50,785 nucleotides of DNA from NCBI RefSeq assembly GCF_003389455.1, contig NZ_QUAC01000116.1:1-50785 (forward strand), given 5' to 3'. The DNA is from Streptomyces inhibens (GTDB taxonomy: Bacteria; Actinomycetota; Actinomycetes; Streptomycetales; Streptomycetaceae). Shown here in pieces: positions 24,901-37,036 of the stretch. A program made the position numbers and the translations under genes. The notes beneath the pieces were generated by a model. The model searched no databases, was not told where the DNA came from, and worked only from the letters and a program-made list of their open reading frames with translations. Position 1 is the stretch's first letter, and each line of letters begins with the position of its first letter.

Positions 24901-27900
24901 GACGACCTGAGCCACACCGCGGCATTCGGTCGCGACCACCACGAACACCGCGCGGCGGCGGTGTTCACCTCGTCCGAGGAACTCGGCGCGCAGCTGCGGG
25001 AATTCGCCGCCGGCCGCTCGGCGGACGGCCTTGTGGCGGGCAAGGCCCTGCGCAGGACGACGGGCCCGGTGTTCCTCTTCTCGGGTCAGGGCGCCCACGC
25101 CGCCCGTATGGGCTGTGAGCTGTTCGCCCACGAGCCCGTCTTCCGCACCGTCCTCGAACGGTGTGACCAGTGGCTGGCCGAGAAGGCGGGCTGGTCGCTG
25201 ATCGCCGAGCTCCAGGCGCCGGAGGCGTCGTCCCGGATCGACGAGACGGAGATCACTCAGCCTGCCCTGTTCGCTCTCCAGGCCGGGCTGGCCGAACTGC
25301 TGCGGTCCTGGGGCATCCGGCCCGCCGCGGTCATCGGACACAGCGCCGGTGAGATCGCGGCCGCCTACTGCGCGGGGGTTCTCACGTTCGAGGACGCGCT
25401 CCTCGTCGCACTCCACCGGGGCCGCATACTGCAGCGGGCCACCGGCAGGGGCCGCATGGCCGCGGTGGGCCTGGGGGCACAGGAGGTGGCACGCCTGCTG
25501 GACGGCCGTGCGGGCGCGGTGTCCATCGCTGCCGTCAACGGCCCTCGTACGACGCTGTTGAGCGGTGAGACCGAGGCCCTGCAGGAGCTGCTCGACGGCC
25601 TCGACCCGGCCGTCTTCCGGCGGATGCTCCGCGTCGGCTACCCCTCGCACAGTCCCCAGATGCGCGTGTACCAGGAGGAGTTGGGCAGCCTGCTGGCGGA
25701 CATCCGGCCGCAGGCGGGCGACGTTCCGGTGTTCTCCACCATCGACGCGGGCTTCCGCCCGGGAGAGCACTTCGACTCCGCCTACTGGATCCGGACGATC
25801 GCCGAACCCGTACGGTTCTCGGCGGCCGTCGAGGCGCTCGGCGCCGAAGGTCACCGGTCGTTCGTGGAGCTCGGGCCGCACCCTGTGCTCGTGGCCCCGG
25901 CGTCCCAGTGCCTGGAGCAGGCCGGCCACGAGGGCCTCGTCATACCGACCATGCGCCGGGAAGCCGGGGAGCAGCAGGCCCTGCGCGAGACGGCCGGCAC
26001 CCTCTGGGCCCACGGGCATGCCGTCGACTGGAAGGCCGTACGGTCCCGTCCCGGCCGGCTGGTGACCACACCGGACTACCCGTGGCAGCGTGAGCGGTAC
26101 TGGCTCAACCCGGCGCCGCTGACCAGGCGGGAACCCGTCACCGGAACGATGCTGGAACTGCTGGCCCGCGGTGACGTGGCCCGGGTCACCGACGAGATCG
26201 CCCGCCAGGGCGGCCTGTCGGACGAGGAAATCGGTCTGCTGCCGAAGATCCTCCAGCGCCTTGCGCCGGTGGGGGCCGAGCAGGCGCACGAGTGGCTGCA
26301 CCGCGTCGTCTGGCGTGCGAAGCCGCTCGGGGCCCCGGCGAAGACCGCCGGCTCCGGCAGCTGGATCGTTGTGGCCGACGACCCGGAGGGTCCGCTCGCC
26401 CGCTCGGTGTCGCAGGCCCTTCGCTCGGCCGGGGAGGAATGCACCCTCGTCCGGATCCCGGGAGGGCCGAAGGAGGAGCTGTCGGCCGCACTGCGGCAGG
26501 CCGCCCGGGAGCTCCGCACTCCGTGTCGCGGCGTGCTGCAACTCGCCGGCGAGGTCCCGGAGGCGGGGCCCGAGGAGTCCTTGGAGCGCATCCTTCGTCC
26601 GGCCCTGGCCACGGTGCAGGCTCTCGCCTCCTGGGAGGAGCGGTCCGCGCCGCGACTGTGGCTCGTCACCTCGGGCGCGCAGCCCGTGGGTGAGCAGCCC
26701 GCCACGGGCAACGTGGCCCACGCCGCCCTGTGGGGGTTCGGCCGGGTCGTCGCCCTCGAACACCCCGAGGTGTGGGGCGGCCTCGCGGACCTCGACCCGG
26801 CACCGGCCGACCCGGCACGGGCGGCGGGCGCGCTGGTGAAGGAACTCCTCGCCGGAGACGGTGAGGACCAGGTGGCCTTCCGTGCCGGCAGCCGCCATGT
26901 GGCACGGGTGGCCCTCGACGAGCAGGACCCCGGGTCCGCGCGGCAGACCTCGGTCCGCCCGGACGGCGGCTACCTGATCACCGGAGGACTCGGCGGACTG
27001 GGTCTTGTGGTCGCCCGCCGGCTGATCGCCGCGGGAGCCCGGCACCTGGTGCTGCTGGGCCGTCGCGCGCCGGACGCGGACGCCCTCGCCACGCTCGCCG
27101 AACTGACCTCGTCCGGCGCCACCGTGGACGTCCTCCAGGCCGACGTCACCCGCGCCGAGGACGTACGGGACGTCGTGAGCGCCTTCGGGCGGCAACGTCC
27201 CCCGCTGCGTGGCGTCTTCCACGCCGCCGGCGTCCTCGACGACGGAACCCTGCTCCAGCAGGACTGGGACCGGTACCGGGCCGTCCTGGCTCCCAAGGTG
27301 ATCGGCGCGCACCACCTGGACCTCTGCACCCGGGACCTGCCGCTCGACTTCTTCGTGCTGTTCTCCTCGTTCGTCGCCGTCCTCGGGTCTCCGGGGCAGG
27401 GCAACTACGCGGCGGCGAACGCCGCGCTGGACAGCCTGGCTCACCACCGCAGTGCGCTGGGGCTCCCCGCCACGAGCGTGAACTGGGGACCGTGGGAGAA
27501 CGTCGGCATGACGGACTCGGCGGCCGGTGCGCGGTACCGCTGGAGCGAACGCGGGGCCCGGACGATCGGCCGTGACGAGGGTGCCCGTCTGTTCGACCGG
27601 ATCCTGGAACGTCCCGCACCCCAAGTGGGCGTGTTCTCGGTCGACTGGGGGGTCTACCGCGACTGGCTGCACCCCACGGCCAACCGTGAACTGCTCGCTC
27701 TGGTGCACGCCTCGGCCGGAGCGGAGAGCGCCGAGGACGACACGGACACCGCGTCCTCCCTGGCCGACCAGCTGGCCGCGCTCGATCCCGGGGACCGGAT
27801 GGAGCACCTGGTCGCGCACCTGGCTGCCAAGGTGGCCGACATCGTGGGCTTCGCCGCGGACCACGTCGTGGACCCCGACATCGGCTTCTTCCAGCTCGGC

Positions 27901-28188
27901 ATGGACTCGCTCATGAAGCTGAAGCTGGTGACCCGCCTGCGGGAGGACCTGGGCGACCGGCTGACCGTGTCCGGGACGCTGCCCTTCGACCATCCGACCT
28001 GCGCGTTGCTCGCCGCCCATCTGCTCGACGAGCTGGCGCTCGCCCCGGGCGACGCGGCAGAGCCCGACGAGGACGGCGTGGAGGAGCTGATGGCCGAGGT
28101 GGAACGGCTCTCCGCCGACGAAGCAGCGCTGTATTTGGACCAACTCACCATGGAAAACCAGTCCGGAGGGGACCAGACGCATGAGTAG
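21922..28188 (+). CDS. Type I PKS: ACP-KS-AT-AT-KR-ACP
   Basis: A 2088-aa modular polyketide synthase. In order: an N-terminal carrier domain (Ser39 in LGVDSAG); KS from about residue 99 (active Cys269 in NTACSSS, plus VEAHGTGT and NIGHLE); a KS-AT linker; AT1 (about 612-900, Ser702 in GHSLGE, specificity region VASH at 801-804); a second linker of the KS-AT type; AT2 (about 1051-1340, Ser1141 in GHSAGE, YPSH at 1240-1243); a KR (nucleotide-binding GGLGGLG near 1688, Tyr1829, B-type LDD motif); and a C-terminal ACP (Ser1996 in LGMDSLM). There is no DH or ER. It should produce a beta-hydroxyacyl chain. The extender choice is uncertain, since neither AT has a standard HAFH or YASH box. It overlaps the next PKS by 8 nt. 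Confidence 0.93.
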   Translation: MKTADDIAGWLRQKIGEDLGMAVGDVDMDTQFRDLGVDSAGMTALTAQLATQLGAPLSPTVAWHFPTISTLAEALAGGTGSPAPSAASAGAGSAVRSDEPIAVVGLACRFPGASNAEAYWNLLRSGIDAVTDIPAERWDTEALYDPDPSMPGKMSTRRGGFLSDVDTFDPQFFGISPREAAQMDPQQRLALELAWTSLQDAGIPPASLRAGSTGVFLGTLWSDYARLAGRDLDEIQQHTATGQEPSIVPARVSYTLGLQGPSIGINTACSSSLVAVHLACQSLRSGESTLALAGGVNLVLAPESSAAMSKLGAMSPAGRSAAFAASADGYVRGEGGGIVVLKPLSAALADGDRIHCLIRGSAVNNDGASNGLTAPNPSAQEAMLRAAYSRAGVDVHDIQYVEAHGTGTRLGDPIEAHALGKVLGAGRTTESPLLVGSVKANIGHLEAAAGIAGLIKVTLAMRHRVIPPTLHHDKPNPDIPFDELRLAVPTALTDWPADGDKALAGISSFGFGGTNCHVVVEGPPADPAQLLPLSAPTPEELREAADAMLDAVAKAPSGSVPDWCGTAAMRLSTHPYRAAVTVRNRDELRSALKGIASGDAPFAVKTPPRLAFVFSGQGSQWCGMGLDLLHTEPVFREALLECDRLIHAHSGISVVEELGRDTGDSRLDTTTVMQPAVFAVQVALAALWRSWGIEPDGVVGHSLGEVAAAHVAGALRLEDAVRVVCERSRLMDRIDGMGAVAVVDLPFAEVRSLLADYPGLFPAGANSTNSSVLSGDAAALDRCLADLSTRGVRCRRVNMGVASHSGQCDPLLPELRAALSDIQASQAGVPVMSSVTADFVDGSALDASYWVRNLREPVLFAPAVERLLDAGYDHFLEVSPHAVLTGSVAEIAGDRGAPARSLPSQRRGPDARAVMLNTLGELYRSGRDIAWRPVYPADLRLVALPPAVDRLAVPVAEDRRVRTLPLSAHSLPALRQLARETETLLAGPAHIGLDDLSHTAAFGRDHHEHRAAAVFTSSEELGAQLREFAAGRSADGLVAGKALRRTTGPVFLFSGQGAHAARMGCELFAHEPVFRTVLERCDQWLAEKAGWSLIAELQAPEASSRIDETEITQPALFALQAGLAELLRSWGIRPAAVIGHSAGEIAAAYCAGVLTFEDALLVALHRGRILQRATGRGRMAAVGLGAQEVARLLDGRAGAVSIAAVNGPRTTLLSGETEALQELLDGLDPAVFRRMLRVGYPSHSPQMRVYQEELGSLLADIRPQAGDVPVFSTIDAGFRPGEHFDSAYWIRTIAEPVRFSAAVEALGAEGHRSFVELGPHPVLVAPASQCLEQAGHEGLVIPTMRREAGEQQALRETAGTLWAHGHAVDWKAVRSRPGRLVTTPDYPWQRERYWLNPAPLTRREPVTGTMLELLARGDVARVTDEIARQGGLSDEEIGLLPKILQRLAPVGAEQAHEWLHRVVWRAKPLGAPAKTAGSGSWIVVADDPEGPLARSVSQALRSAGEECTLVRIPGGPKEELSAALRQAARELRTPCRGVLQLAGEVPEAGPEESLERILRPALATVQALASWEERSAPRLWLVTSGAQPVGEQPATGNVAHAALWGFGRVVALEHPEVWGGLADLDPAPADPARAAGALVKELLAGDGEDQVAFRAGSRHVARVALDEQDPGSARQTSVRPDGGYLITGGLGGLGLVVARRLIAAGARHLVLLGRRAPDADALATLAELTSSGATVDVLQADVTRAEDVRDVVSAFGRQRPPLRGVFHAAGVLDDGTLLQQDWDRYRAVLAPKVIGAHHLDLCTRDLPLDFFVLFSSFVAVLGSPGQGNYAAANAALDSLAHHRSALGLPATSVNWGPWENVGMTDSAAGARYRWSERGARTIGRDEGARLFDRILERPAPQVGVFSVDWGVYRDWLHPTANRELLALVHASAGAESAEDDTDTASSLADQLAALDPGDRMEHLVAHLAAKVADIVGFAADHVVDPDIGFFQLGMDSLMKLKLVTRLREDLGDRLTVSGTLPFDHPTCALLAAHLLDELALAPGDAAEPDEDGVEELMAEVERLSADEAALYLDQLTMENQSGGDQTHE

Positions 28189-31100
28189 CATCGCCGACCG
28201 GATCGCGGCGCTCCCCGCGTCCCAGCGGGCCCTGCTGGAAGAACGACTGCGGAAGCAACAGCGCGCCGCCGCCCCGGCTCCTGAACCGATCGCCGTGGTG
28301 GGCATGGGATGCCGCTTCCCCGGTGGGGTCAGCGATCCCGAGACCTTCTGGAAGCTGCTGAAGTCCCGGACGGACGCGACCTCCACCGTGCCCGCCGGCC
28401 GTTGGGACGCCGAGCTCCTGCACGACCCGGAGACGGCGCGGCCCGGCACCGTGCGCTCCAAGCGCGGCGGTTTTCTCGACAGCATCGACACGTTCGACGC
28501 CGAGTTCTTCGGTATTCCCCCGCGGGAGGCGGAAACCCTCGATCCTCAGCACAGGCTGCTGCTGGAGGTCGCCTGGGAAGCCCTGGAACACATGGGGCAG
28601 GCGCCCACGGCGTTGCAGGGGACCCAGACGGGTGTCTTCGTCGGCATCGGGATCGACGACTACAAGCTCCTGCAGACCAGCGACCTGTCACGGATCGACG
28701 GGCACATGGGTACCGGCAACCTCTTCTGCGCGGCTGCCGGGCGCCTGTCCTACCTCCTGGGCGTGCGCGGCCCTTCCCTGGCTGTCGACACCGGTTGCTC
28801 CTCGTCCCTGGTGACGGTCCACCTGGCGATGCAGAGCCTGCGCTCGGGCGAGTGCGATCTCGCGCTCGCCGGGGGCGTCCACCTCATGATCGCCCCGGAG
28901 ATGAACGTCTATCTCTCCCAGGCCGGTGTGCTGTCGCCGGAGGGGCGCAGCCGCGCCTTCGACGCGTCGGCCGACGGATACTCCCGTGGCGAGGGGGCCG
29001 GAATCATCGTCCTCAAGCGCCTTGCGGACGCCCAGGCCGCCGGTGACACGGTGCTGGCGGTGCTGCGGGGCTCCGCCGTCAACCACGGGGGCCGCGGCAG
29101 CGGCCTCACCGTCCCCAACGGCAGCGCCCAGAAGGACCTGATCAGCAGTGCCCTGAAGGCCGGGAGGGCGGAGCCGGCGGACATCGACTACGTCGAAACG
29201 CATGGCACCGGCACCCCGATCGGGGATCCCATCGAGGCGAACGCGCTCGGTGCCGTCTACAAGCAGGGCCGGACCTCCGACCGTCCGCTGCTCATGGGCA
29301 CGGTGAAGACGAACGTCGGGCACCTGGAGGCGGCGGCGGGTATCGCCGGGCTCATGAAGGTGGTGCTGTCCCTGCGCCACGAGGAGATACCGGCCCATCT
29401 CCATCTGCGGGACCGCAATCCGCAGATCGCCTGGGACGAGCTCCTGCTCGACGTCCCCACCGAAGCCAGGCCGTGGCCCCGGAGCAGCCGGGCCCGTATG
29501 GCCGGAGTCAGTTCGTTCGGGATCGGCGGCACCAATGCGCATGTGATCGTCGAGGAAGCACCGTCCAGTGCCCCGGCGCCGGCCGGTGTCCCGGAGCGGT
29601 CACATCACCCCGTCGCCCTCTCCGCCCGGGACGAACCGGCCCTGCGCCACCTGGTCGAGCGCTACCGGCGCCACCTCGAACGGCACCCGGACGTGGCCTG
29701 CGCGGATCTGACGTACTCGGCGAACACGGGGCGCGCCCACTTCGCGCACCGCGCCTTCTTCGTCGCGTCGGACACCGAAGACCTGACGGCACAACTGGCC
29801 TCCTGGGAGGCACCGAAGACACCGGCCACCCCTCGTGGCCCCGGCCGCGATTTCCGCACCGCGTTCCTCTTCACCGGACAGGCGTCGCAGTACTTCGGTA
29901 TGGGCGCCGGGCTGTACGCCAACCAGCAGGTCTTCCGGCAGGCGATCGACACCTGCTCCGAGCTGCTGCGGGAGCGGTACGGATGGTCCCTGACCGACGT
30001 CCTCTACGCAAAGGACGGCGACCGGTCGCTGATCGACCGCACGGAGTACGCGCAGCCGGCTCTCTTCTCGGTGGCCTACGCACTGGTGTCGATGTGGAAG
30101 GCGTGGGGCATCACGCCGTCCGTCATCCTCGGTCACAGCGTCGGCGAGCTCGCGGGAGCCTGCACCGCCGGGATCCTGCGGCTGGAGGACGCGCTGACGC
30201 TGGTCGCCGAACGCGGCCGGCTGATGTCGCAGCTGCCGGGTGACGGCGGGATGGCCGTCGTCCTCGCGGACGAGCCGACCGTGTCCGCGATGCTCGAACC
30301 CTATGCGGGGCGGCTGAGCGTCGCGGCGGTGAACGGCCCGCTCCAGACGGTGGTGTCGGGTCTTGTCGACGTCCTGGACGAACTGCTCGGATCGCTGCGG
30401 GACAAGGAGGTCGGCGCCCGCCGGCTCAACACCTCGCACGCCTTCCACTCCGCGCTCATGGACCCGATGCTGGAGCCGCTCGGCGCCCTGGCCGCCGGTG
30501 TGGCGCACCGGCAGGGGAACGTGCCGGTCATCTCCACGGTCACGGGCCGGCAGATCCGCGGCGAGGACATGCTCCGGGAGGACTACTGGAGGCACAACGC
30601 CCGCGAGACGGTCCGTTTCCTGCCGGCCGTCCACACACTGCTGGAGCGGCGGTTCGACGCGGTGCTGGAGATCGGCCCGGAGCCGGTCCTGACCCGCCTG
30701 GTCGGCAAGCAGGGCCTGGATCCCCGCGAGGACCGCCGCTGGCTGCCCTCGCTGTCCCGCCACGCCGACGACTGGCAGCAGGTCCTTGGGACCCTGGGGA
30801 GCCTGTATGCGGCTGGCGCCGACATCAACTGGCACGCCGTGGACGCCGGGTTCGCCCGGAACAGGGTTGTGCTGCCCACCTATCCGTTCCAGCGCAAGCG
30901 CTACTGGAGGGACACCCGGGCCACTCGTGGCACCCGCCCGGTGGGCACCCCCGTCTTCCCGGGCACCCGGCTGAGCTCACCCGCGCTGCGCGACACGGTG
31001 TACCAAAGCCGGTTCACGGCCGACTCCCCGGCCTTCCTGGCCGATCACGTGCTCTTCGGCACGGTGGTGGTCCCCGCGGCGTCCCATCTGGCCATGACCG

Positions 31101-33745
31101 TCTCCGCCGCCGTGCAGGGGCGCGAGGGCGCGGGCGCTCTGCTGGAAGGCGTCTCCTTCCCCCAGGCGTTGACCGTGGACCACGCCGAGCGAGAGATTCA
31201 GCTGATCATCGAGGGCGACGACGATGCGGAGCCCCGGGCCTTCCGCGTGGTCAGCGCGCCTGCGGGGACGACGGACCAGCAGGCCTGGACAACCCACGCC
31301 ACGGGCACGGTGCGCGGATCGTCGGCAGCGGGGACGGCACGTCGGGTGCCCGCGGTGGACGAGCTGCTGGGCCGACAGGGCCGGCGCCTCGACGGTGCCG
31401 ACTTCTACGCCGCGATGCGGGAGAGCGGCGCCGACCTCGGCCCCGGCTTCCGCTACCTCAGCCAGATGACGCGCCATCCCGGCGAGGTCCTGATCCGGAT
31501 GCTCCCGCCGGAGCAGGACGACAGGGACGGCGGTTTCCTCCTGCCTCCGGGACTGGTCGACTCGTGTGTACAGGCCGTGGTGGCCCTGGTCTGGGCCGGC
31601 CGGCCGGGTGAGGAGCTGGGCGTACGGGTGCCCATCCGCCTGGACGGTATGCGGTTCCACCAGGCACCGCCGGCCGCGCCCCTGTGGTGCCACGTTCAGG
31701 AGCGCCCGGACCAGAGCCCGGACGACGACACCGTCGTGGCGGACCTGCTGCTGTTCGACGACGACGGCAACACCGTTCTGGAGATGGACGGCCTGTGGCT
31801 GCGCCGGGTGTCGGGGGATGCCCTGCTGCGCCGGGACGCCGCCGTCGTCCGGCAGCCCGTCTGGGAGGCCACGGACGTTAAGCCGGTACCCGCCGGCGGC
31901 ACGCTGCCCGCCGCGGAATGGCTGGTCCTGGCCGACCGCCGGGGTGTCGGCGCCGCGCTGGCCGCACGGCTGCGGGCGAACGAGCACCGGGTCACGGTGG
32001 TCGAGGCCGGTGCCCACGAAGAGGCGGGCCTCAAGGCGCTGGTGCGGGAACGGACCGCTGAGGGCGGCTCGTTGAACGTGGCCTTCCTGTGGGGGCTCGA
32101 CGAGCCCGAGGACGAGCCCACCGCGGACGCGCTCGACCAGGCTCAGGGAACGGTGTCCGCGGCCCTGTTGGCCCTCCTCCAGGAGCTGGGCAGCGCGGGG
32201 CGTGACGCACGGGTGCTGGTGGCGACCCGTGGCGCGCAGTCGCTCTCCCGGCACCCGGTCGGGGTCGTGCACGCTCCGCTGTGGGGCCTGGCGGCCATCG
32301 CGAACGCCGAGAACCCGGACGTACGCTGCGTCCTGGTCGATCTCGACCCGGACGAGCGGGCGGCGGAGAGTGCGGCCGAAGCGCTGTGCGCGGAGGCGCT
32401 CGGGGCCCTCGGCGACGACCGGATCGCCTTCCGCGGCGGCCGGCGTCATATCGCCGGGACGGCGGTGCCGGCGCTGGCGCACGACACTGCCGCGGCCGAG
32501 GAGTTGGTGCGGCCGGACGGCACCTATCTGGTGACCGGCGGGCTCGGTGCGCTGGGCCTGCACACGGCCGAGTGGCTGGTGAGCGGCGGTGCCCGGCATC
32601 TCGTTCTGGTCGGGCGCCGGGCTCCCTCGGAGGACGCCGGCCGCAGCATCCGCGAGTGGGAGCGGGCAGGCGTCCAGGTGGTCGTCCGTCAGGCCGATGT
32701 CGCGGACTTCCACGCCGTGCAGCGGGTCCTCGCGGAGCTGGAGACCTCCATGCCGCCGCTGCGCGGAGTGGTCCACGCGGCCGGTGTGCTGGACGACGGC
32801 AGTATCCAGCGGCAGAACGCCGATCGTCTGCGCTCGGTGATGGCTCCGAAGACGCGCGGCGCATGGAACCTTCATCTGCTGACCCGGGACGCGAAGCTGG
32901 ACTTCTTCGTCCTCTACTCCTCCGTGGCCGCCCTCATGGGCTCCCGTGGCCAGAGTGGCTACGCCGCCGGCAACTCCTTCGTCGACGCTCTGGCTCACCA
33001 CCGGGAGTTCCTCGGGCTGACCGGCACCAGCGTGGCCTGGGGACCGTGGAGCGGCGACGGGATGGTCGCGACCCTTGACGCGCACGCCGGCCGCCGGGTG
33101 CGGGAGAGCGGCTTCGGCATGCTGGAGCCCGAGCCCGCGTTCCGCGCGCTGGAGGACGTGCTGCGGGCCGGCATCCCGCATGCGTACGTCTATGCCGGTG
33201 AGCCGGCCGGCGTACGACCGGCCGGGGCGGGCCTGCCGGGAGGAGCGCGTCGGGAAACCCCGTCCGCGGCCCAGCAGTCCGTGTACGACCGGCCCGCCGC
33301 CCTCGGGGCCGCGCTCGCGCCGAGGAATGAGACGGAGACGAAGCTCGTCGCCATCTGGGAGTCGCTGCTCGGCATCCATCCCATCGGGGTGGAGGACGAC
33401 TACTTCCAGCTGGGCGGCGACTCCATCACCAGCCTGCGGATCATCAGCCGGGCCAAGCAGGCGGGCATCCGGCTCACCGAGGCCGACCTCTTCTCCCACC
33501 CGACCGTGGCGGAGCTGGCGGCCGCGGCGAGCACGGTTCCCACGCCGCAGGACAGCGGGCCGGAGAAGAACGGCCCGGCGGCGGACGCACCTCAAGGCGT
33601 CGGTGTCCACAGCACTCATCTGGCCGAGGGCGACCTGCAGCGGCTGCTGTCCCGTATCGGGTCCGCCGCGACCGAGGCGCCTGATGTCACGGCGCGAAGC
33701 GGCGATGCGGCCAACGACAGCACCACAGAAAGGCGGAGCCGATGA
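28181..33745 (+). CDS. Type I PKS: KS-AT-DH-KR-carrier
   Basis: A 1854-aa PKS module. A short N-terminal docking-like helix precedes the KS (Cys206 in DTGCSSS, plus VETHGTGT and NVGHLE). The AT (Ser653 in GHSVGE) has HAFH at 753-756, predicting malonyl-CoA. The DH has [10 protein letters not shown] (His956) and DSCVQ (Asp1127), both catalytic motifs intact. The KR has GGLGALG, Tyr1594 and a B-type LDD motif. The carrier reads LGGDS (Ser1748), closer to an NRPS peptidyl carrier, fitting hand-off to the NRPS. The module should add C2 and leave an alpha,beta-unsaturated thioester. The stop overlaps the NRPS ATG (ATGA). Confidence 0.94.
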   Translation: MSSIADRIAALPASQRALLEERLRKQQRAAAPAPEPIAVVGMGCRFPGGVSDPETFWKLLKSRTDATSTVPAGRWDAELLHDPETARPGTVRSKRGGFLDSIDTFDAEFFGIPPREAETLDPQHRLLLEVAWEALEHMGQAPTALQGTQTGVFVGIGIDDYKLLQTSDLSRIDGHMGTGNLFCAAAGRLSYLLGVRGPSLAVDTGCSSSLVTVHLAMQSLRSGECDLALAGGVHLMIAPEMNVYLSQAGVLSPEGRSRAFDASADGYSRGEGAGIIVLKRLADAQAAGDTVLAVLRGSAVNHGGRGSGLTVPNGSAQKDLISSALKAGRAEPADIDYVETHGTGTPIGDPIEANALGAVYKQGRTSDRPLLMGTVKTNVGHLEAAAGIAGLMKVVLSLRHEEIPAHLHLRDRNPQIAWDELLLDVPTEARPWPRSSRARMAGVSSFGIGGTNAHVIVEEAPSSAPAPAGVPERSHHPVALSARDEPALRHLVERYRRHLERHPDVACADLTYSANTGRAHFAHRAFFVASDTEDLTAQLASWEAPKTPATPRGPGRDFRTAFLFTGQASQYFGMGAGLYANQQVFRQAIDTCSELLRERYGWSLTDVLYAKDGDRSLIDRTEYAQPALFSVAYALVSMWKAWGITPSVILGHSVGELAGACTAGILRLEDALTLVAERGRLMSQLPGDGGMAVVLADEPTVSAMLEPYAGRLSVAAVNGPLQTVVSGLVDVLDELLGSLRDKEVGARRLNTSHAFHSALMDPMLEPLGALAAGVAHRQGNVPVISTVTGRQIRGEDMLREDYWRHNARETVRFLPAVHTLLERRFDAVLEIGPEPVLTRLVGKQGLDPREDRRWLPSLSRHADDWQQVLGTLGSLYAAGADINWHAVDAGFARNRVVLPTYPFQRKRYWRDTRATRGTRPVGTPVFPGTRLSSPALRDTVYQSRFTADSPAFLADHVLFGTVVVPAASHLAMTVSAAVQGREGAGALLEGVSFPQALTVDHAEREIQLIIEGDDDAEPRAFRVVSAPAGTTDQQAWTTHATGTVRGSSAAGTARRVPAVDELLGRQGRRLDGADFYAAMRESGADLGPGFRYLSQMTRHPGEVLIRMLPPEQDDRDGGFLLPPGLVDSCVQAVVALVWAGRPGEELGVRVPIRLDGMRFHQAPPAAPLWCHVQERPDQSPDDDTVVADLLLFDDDGNTVLEMDGLWLRRVSGDALLRRDAAVVRQPVWEATDVKPVPAGGTLPAAEWLVLADRRGVGAALAARLRANEHRVTVVEAGAHEEAGLKALVRERTAEGGSLNVAFLWGLDEPEDEPTADALDQAQGTVSAALLALLQELGSAGRDARVLVATRGAQSLSRHPVGVVHAPLWGLAAIANAENPDVRCVLVDLDPDERAAESAAEALCAEALGALGDDRIAFRGGRRHIAGTAVPALAHDTAAAEELVRPDGTYLVTGGLGALGLHTAEWLVSGGARHLVLVGRRAPSEDAGRSIREWERAGVQVVVRQADVADFHAVQRVLAELETSMPPLRGVVHAAGVLDDGSIQRQNADRLRSVMAPKTRGAWNLHLLTRDAKLDFFVLYSSVAALMGSRGQSGYAAGNSFVDALAHHREFLGLTGTSVAWGPWSGDGMVATLDAHAGRRVRESGFGMLEPEPAFRALEDVLRAGIPHAYVYAGEPAGVRPAGAGLPGGARRETPSAAQQSVYDRPAALGAALAPRNETETKLVAIWESLLGIHPIGVEDDYFQLGGDSITSLRIISRAKQAGIRLTEADLFSHPTVAELAAAASTVPTPQDSGPEKNGPAADAPQGVGVHSTHLAEGDLQRLLSRIGSAATEAPDVTARSGDAANDSTTERRSR

Positions 33746-36700
33746 CCACGAGCATTGAGGGTGTACATCCCCTCTCTCCCTTGCAGCAGGGCCTCCTGTA
33801 CCACACCATCCTCGACCCCGGAACGTCCTTCTACGTCGACCAGGTGATCCAGAAGCTCGACGGCGACCTGGACCCCGACGCGCTGGAGCAGGCGTGGCAG
33901 CGGGCGGTCGACCGGCACACGATCTTGCGGTCCTCGTACCACTGGGAAGAGATCGACGAGCCCGCGCAGGTCGTGTACGCCGCCGGCACCGCGCGGATCG
34001 AGCGGCACGACTGGCGGGACACCGGAACCGGTGACGACGTCGAGGCCGGTGAAGACGTCGAGGCGCGGCTGGAGAACTTCCTGCGCACCGACCGGCGCCG
34101 GGGCTTCCAGCTGGACCGCCCGCCGTTGTTCCGGCTGCACCTCATCCGTGTCGCCGAGCGAAGGCACCTCTTCGTCTTCCGCTACCACCACATCCTGCTC
34201 GACGCCTGGTCGGCTCTGATGCTGCTGGAGGAGGCGCTGTCCTCCTACGACCATCTGGTGCAGGGCCGGCAGCTGCCCTCCCGGGCCGTCCGGCCGTACC
34301 ACGACTACGTGGCATGGATACGCCGCCAGGACATGAGCCGGGCCGAGGAGTTCTGGCGCGCCGAACTGGCCGGCTTCCGGCCCGCGCCGCTCGCCGTGGC
34401 CGGCACGGAGGGCACCGACGGCGCACCGGCGGAGACCGGCGCGGACACCGGCCGGGAGAACCCGGAGGTGTCGCGGGTGCTCACCCGGGAGACCGGGGAC
34501 GCCCTGCGCCGGCTCGCCCGTGAGCACCGGCTCACGCTCGGCACCGTGCTGCAGACCGCGTGGGGCCTGCTGTTGAGCAGGTACACCGATCAGCAGGACG
34601 TCGTGTTCGGGATGACCATGACGCACCGGCCGGCCGAGCTGGACGGGATCGAGGACACCCTCGGGCTGTTCATCAACACGCTGCCGTTGCGGATACGGAC
34701 GGCCCCGCACCGTCCGTTCGCCGAGTCGTGCGCCCGGGTGCAGGCCGCGCAGACGAGAATGCGGGGCTTCCTGGCCAGTCCCCTGGCGGAAGTCCAGCAG
34801 TGGAGCGATGCCGCACCGGGTGAGTCCCTGTTCGACAGCATCATGACGATCCTCAACGTGCCGCGGATCACGAACCTGGGACGCCGGACCGGCGAACTCG
34901 ATGTCCGGGGTGGCGAATACCGCTACCACACCAACTATCCGCTGGCCGTTCTCGTCATCCCCGACGAGGAGATCAGCCTGCGCATCGGCTACGACCGGAG
35001 CCGCTTCGACACGGCCGTCGTCGAGCGCATGCTGGGGCACTTCGCCACGATCCTGGAAGCGGTGGCCGCCGACTTCACGCTGCCGGCCGGCCGGATCTCC
35101 CTGCTGACCGGCGGGGAGCGGCAGCAGATCGACGAGTGGAGCGCCGGCGAGACCGTTACGTCACCCGGCCTGTGCGCGCAGCGCCTGTTCGAGGAGCATG
35201 CGGAGCTGTCACCGGACGCACCGGCCGTGACCTTCGGATCCCAGGTTCTGACGTATCGTCAACTCGACGAGCGCGCCAACCAGATGGCGCACCTGCTGCA
35301 AGAAAACGGCATCGGGCCGGAGTCCCGTGTCGGGCTCTGCCTGGACCGCTCGATCGAGCTCATCGTCGCGATGCTGGGCGTGCTCAAGGCCGGTGGAGCG
35401 TTCGTACCGCTCGACCCCGCGTACCCCGCGGACCGTCTTGACTTCATGAGCCGGGACGCCGAACTGTCCCTGCTGCTGACGAGCACCACGGCGCAGGCGC
35501 ACCTCCCCGCGCTCGATGTCCGCAGCCTGCTGCTGGACGAGCAGACCGAGGCGCTCGACCGGCACAGCACCGCACCCGTCGCCGACGGTCCGCAGCCGAG
35601 CGATCTCGCGTACGTCATCTACACCTCGGGGTCGACCGGGCGTCCCAAGGGAGCGCTCATCCCCCACGACGGGCTGGTGAACAGCTGCCTCGCACAAAAG
35701 GACGCGTTCGGCATCGGCCCCGAGGACCGAGTGTTGCAGTGGGCGTCCCCGAGCTTCGATGCATCGGTGTTCGAAGTCTTCCTGGCTCTGGGTGCGGGGG
35801 CGGTCCTGTGCCTCGCCTCCCAGGAGGACGTCATCCCCGGCCCGGGGCTCGTCGACCTGCTGGACCGCGAGCGCATCACCGCTCTGGTCATGGCTCCTTC
35901 CGCGCTCGCCGCCCTCCCGTTGGAGGCACCGGCGCGGCTGCCCGGGCTGCGCAGCATCGTGCTCGGGGGCGAATCGATCTCCACGGCGCTGCTCGACCGC
36001 TGGTGCCCCGGCCGACGGATCTTCAATGTGTACGGGCACACGGAGACCAGCATCTGGGCCACGGTGGAGGAGTGCGTGGCGGACGGGCGTCCCCCGTCGG
36101 TCGGACGCCCGATCCGCGGCATCCAGCTCCATCTGCTCGACAGCAATGGACAGCCGGTCCCGGTCGGCATCCCGGGTGAGCTCTGTCTCGGTGGTGTCGG
36201 AGTCGGCCGTGGCTACCTGAACCGGGCCCGCCTCACCGCCGAACGCTTTGCGCCGGACCCCTTCTCCGGCGTCCCCGGCGCCCGTCTCTACCGGAGCGGA
36301 GACCTGCTGTGCAGGCGCCCCGACGGACGGCTCGACTTCGTCGGCAGGGTGGACGGACAGGCCAAGATCCGGGGCCTGCGCATCGAGACGGGCGAGGTGG
36401 AGAGCGCCTTGCGCGAGCATCCGGAGGTGAAGGACGCCGCCGTCCAGGTGCGCGACGGCATCGGGGGCAACGATGCCGACCAGAGGCTGGTGGCCTACCT
36501 GTTGCTGCGGCCGGGTGACGAGCGGCCGGACGAGGACTGGCGTCTCTTCCTGCGCAAGACGCTGCCGGACTACATGGTGCCCAACTCCTTCGTCACGCTG
36601 GACGCCCTCCCCCTGACGTCCAACGGCAAGCTGGACTACGCGGCCCTGCCGGAGCCCGAGCGGAGCGTTGCGGCCGACGGACAGTCGGCGCGGCTCACCC

Positions 36701-36948
36701 CGTTGGAGAGCCAGGTGGCCGAGCTGTGGGCCCAGACGCTGGGACTGGACAGCGTGGGCGCGCACGAGGACTTCTTCGCGCTGGGCGGTAACTCCATCAA
36801 GGCCACGCGTATCGCGTCCCGCATACGTCAGGAATGGCAGGTGGAATTCTCCGTGCGAGCGGTGATGGAAGGCGGAACCGTCGTCGGCTGCGCAGCCGCG
36901 CTCACGCAGGCGCTGGCGACCGGAATGAACGAACCGTCGGCGAACTGA
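33742..36948 (+). CDS. NRPS module: C-A-PCP
   Basis: A 1068-aa single-module synthetase. The C domain (1-450) has HHILLDAW at 149-156, with Ala where HHxxxDG is usual. The A domain (about 490-920) has YTSGSTGRPKG, FDASVFE, YGHTE (normally YGPTE), YRSGD and NGKLDY. By alignment to GrsA I read the specificity residues as D-A-F-V-V-G-V-I-W-K, which suggests a neutral amino acid but matches no signature I know. The PCP has LGGNS (Ser1018). There is no terminal TE or reductase, so release must use a stand-alone enzyme or another protein. It should join the unsaturated polyketide to one amino acid as an amide. Confidence 0.93.
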   Translation: MTTSIEGVHPLSPLQQGLLYHTILDPGTSFYVDQVIQKLDGDLDPDALEQAWQRAVDRHTILRSSYHWEEIDEPAQVVYAAGTARIERHDWRDTGTGDDVEAGEDVEARLENFLRTDRRRGFQLDRPPLFRLHLIRVAERRHLFVFRYHHILLDAWSALMLLEEALSSYDHLVQGRQLPSRAVRPYHDYVAWIRRQDMSRAEEFWRAELAGFRPAPLAVAGTEGTDGAPAETGADTGRENPEVSRVLTRETGDALRRLAREHRLTLGTVLQTAWGLLLSRYTDQQDVVFGMTMTHRPAELDGIEDTLGLFINTLPLRIRTAPHRPFAESCARVQAAQTRMRGFLASPLAEVQQWSDAAPGESLFDSIMTILNVPRITNLGRRTGELDVRGGEYRYHTNYPLAVLVIPDEEISLRIGYDRSRFDTAVVERMLGHFATILEAVAADFTLPAGRISLLTGGERQQIDEWSAGETVTSPGLCAQRLFEEHAELSPDAPAVTFGSQVLTYRQLDERANQMAHLLQENGIGPESRVGLCLDRSIELIVAMLGVLKAGGAFVPLDPAYPADRLDFMSRDAELSLLLTSTTAQAHLPALDVRSLLLDEQTEALDRHSTAPVADGPQPSDLAYVIYTSGSTGRPKGALIPHDGLVNSCLAQKDAFGIGPEDRVLQWASPSFDASVFEVFLALGAGAVLCLASQEDVIPGPGLVDLLDRERITALVMAPSALAALPLEAPARLPGLRSIVLGGESISTALLDRWCPGRRIFNVYGHTETSIWATVEECVADGRPPSVGRPIRGIQLHLLDSNGQPVPVGIPGELCLGGVGVGRGYLNRARLTAERFAPDPFSGVPGARLYRSGDLLCRRPDGRLDFVGRVDGQAKIRGLRIETGEVESALREHPEVKDAAVQVRDGIGGNDADQRLVAYLLLRPGDERPDEDWRLFLRKTLPDYMVPNSFVTLDALPLTSNGKLDYAALPEPERSVAADGQSARLTPLESQVAELWAQTLGLDSVGAHEDFFALGGNSIKATRIASRIRQEWQVEFSVRAVMEGGTVVGCAAALTQALATGMNEPSAN

Positions 36949-37036
36949 GCCCCGGACGCCTTGTTCCCACCGGCCATGACCGGCCGCTTTCCCCGGCGAG
37001 CGCGGAAAGAGCGCCGTTTACTTTCGAAAGGACCAC

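Noticed and set aside
22540..28491. A 1983-codon open frame antisense to PKS1
   Set aside because: It is a by-product of high GC content opposite a real gene: repetitive Arg/Gly/Val composition, no domains, and every PKS motif is on the plus strand.
30977..33619. An 880-codon antisense frame across the second PKS
   Set aside because: Same cause; no recognisable protein features, and it overlaps the clear DH and KR domains.
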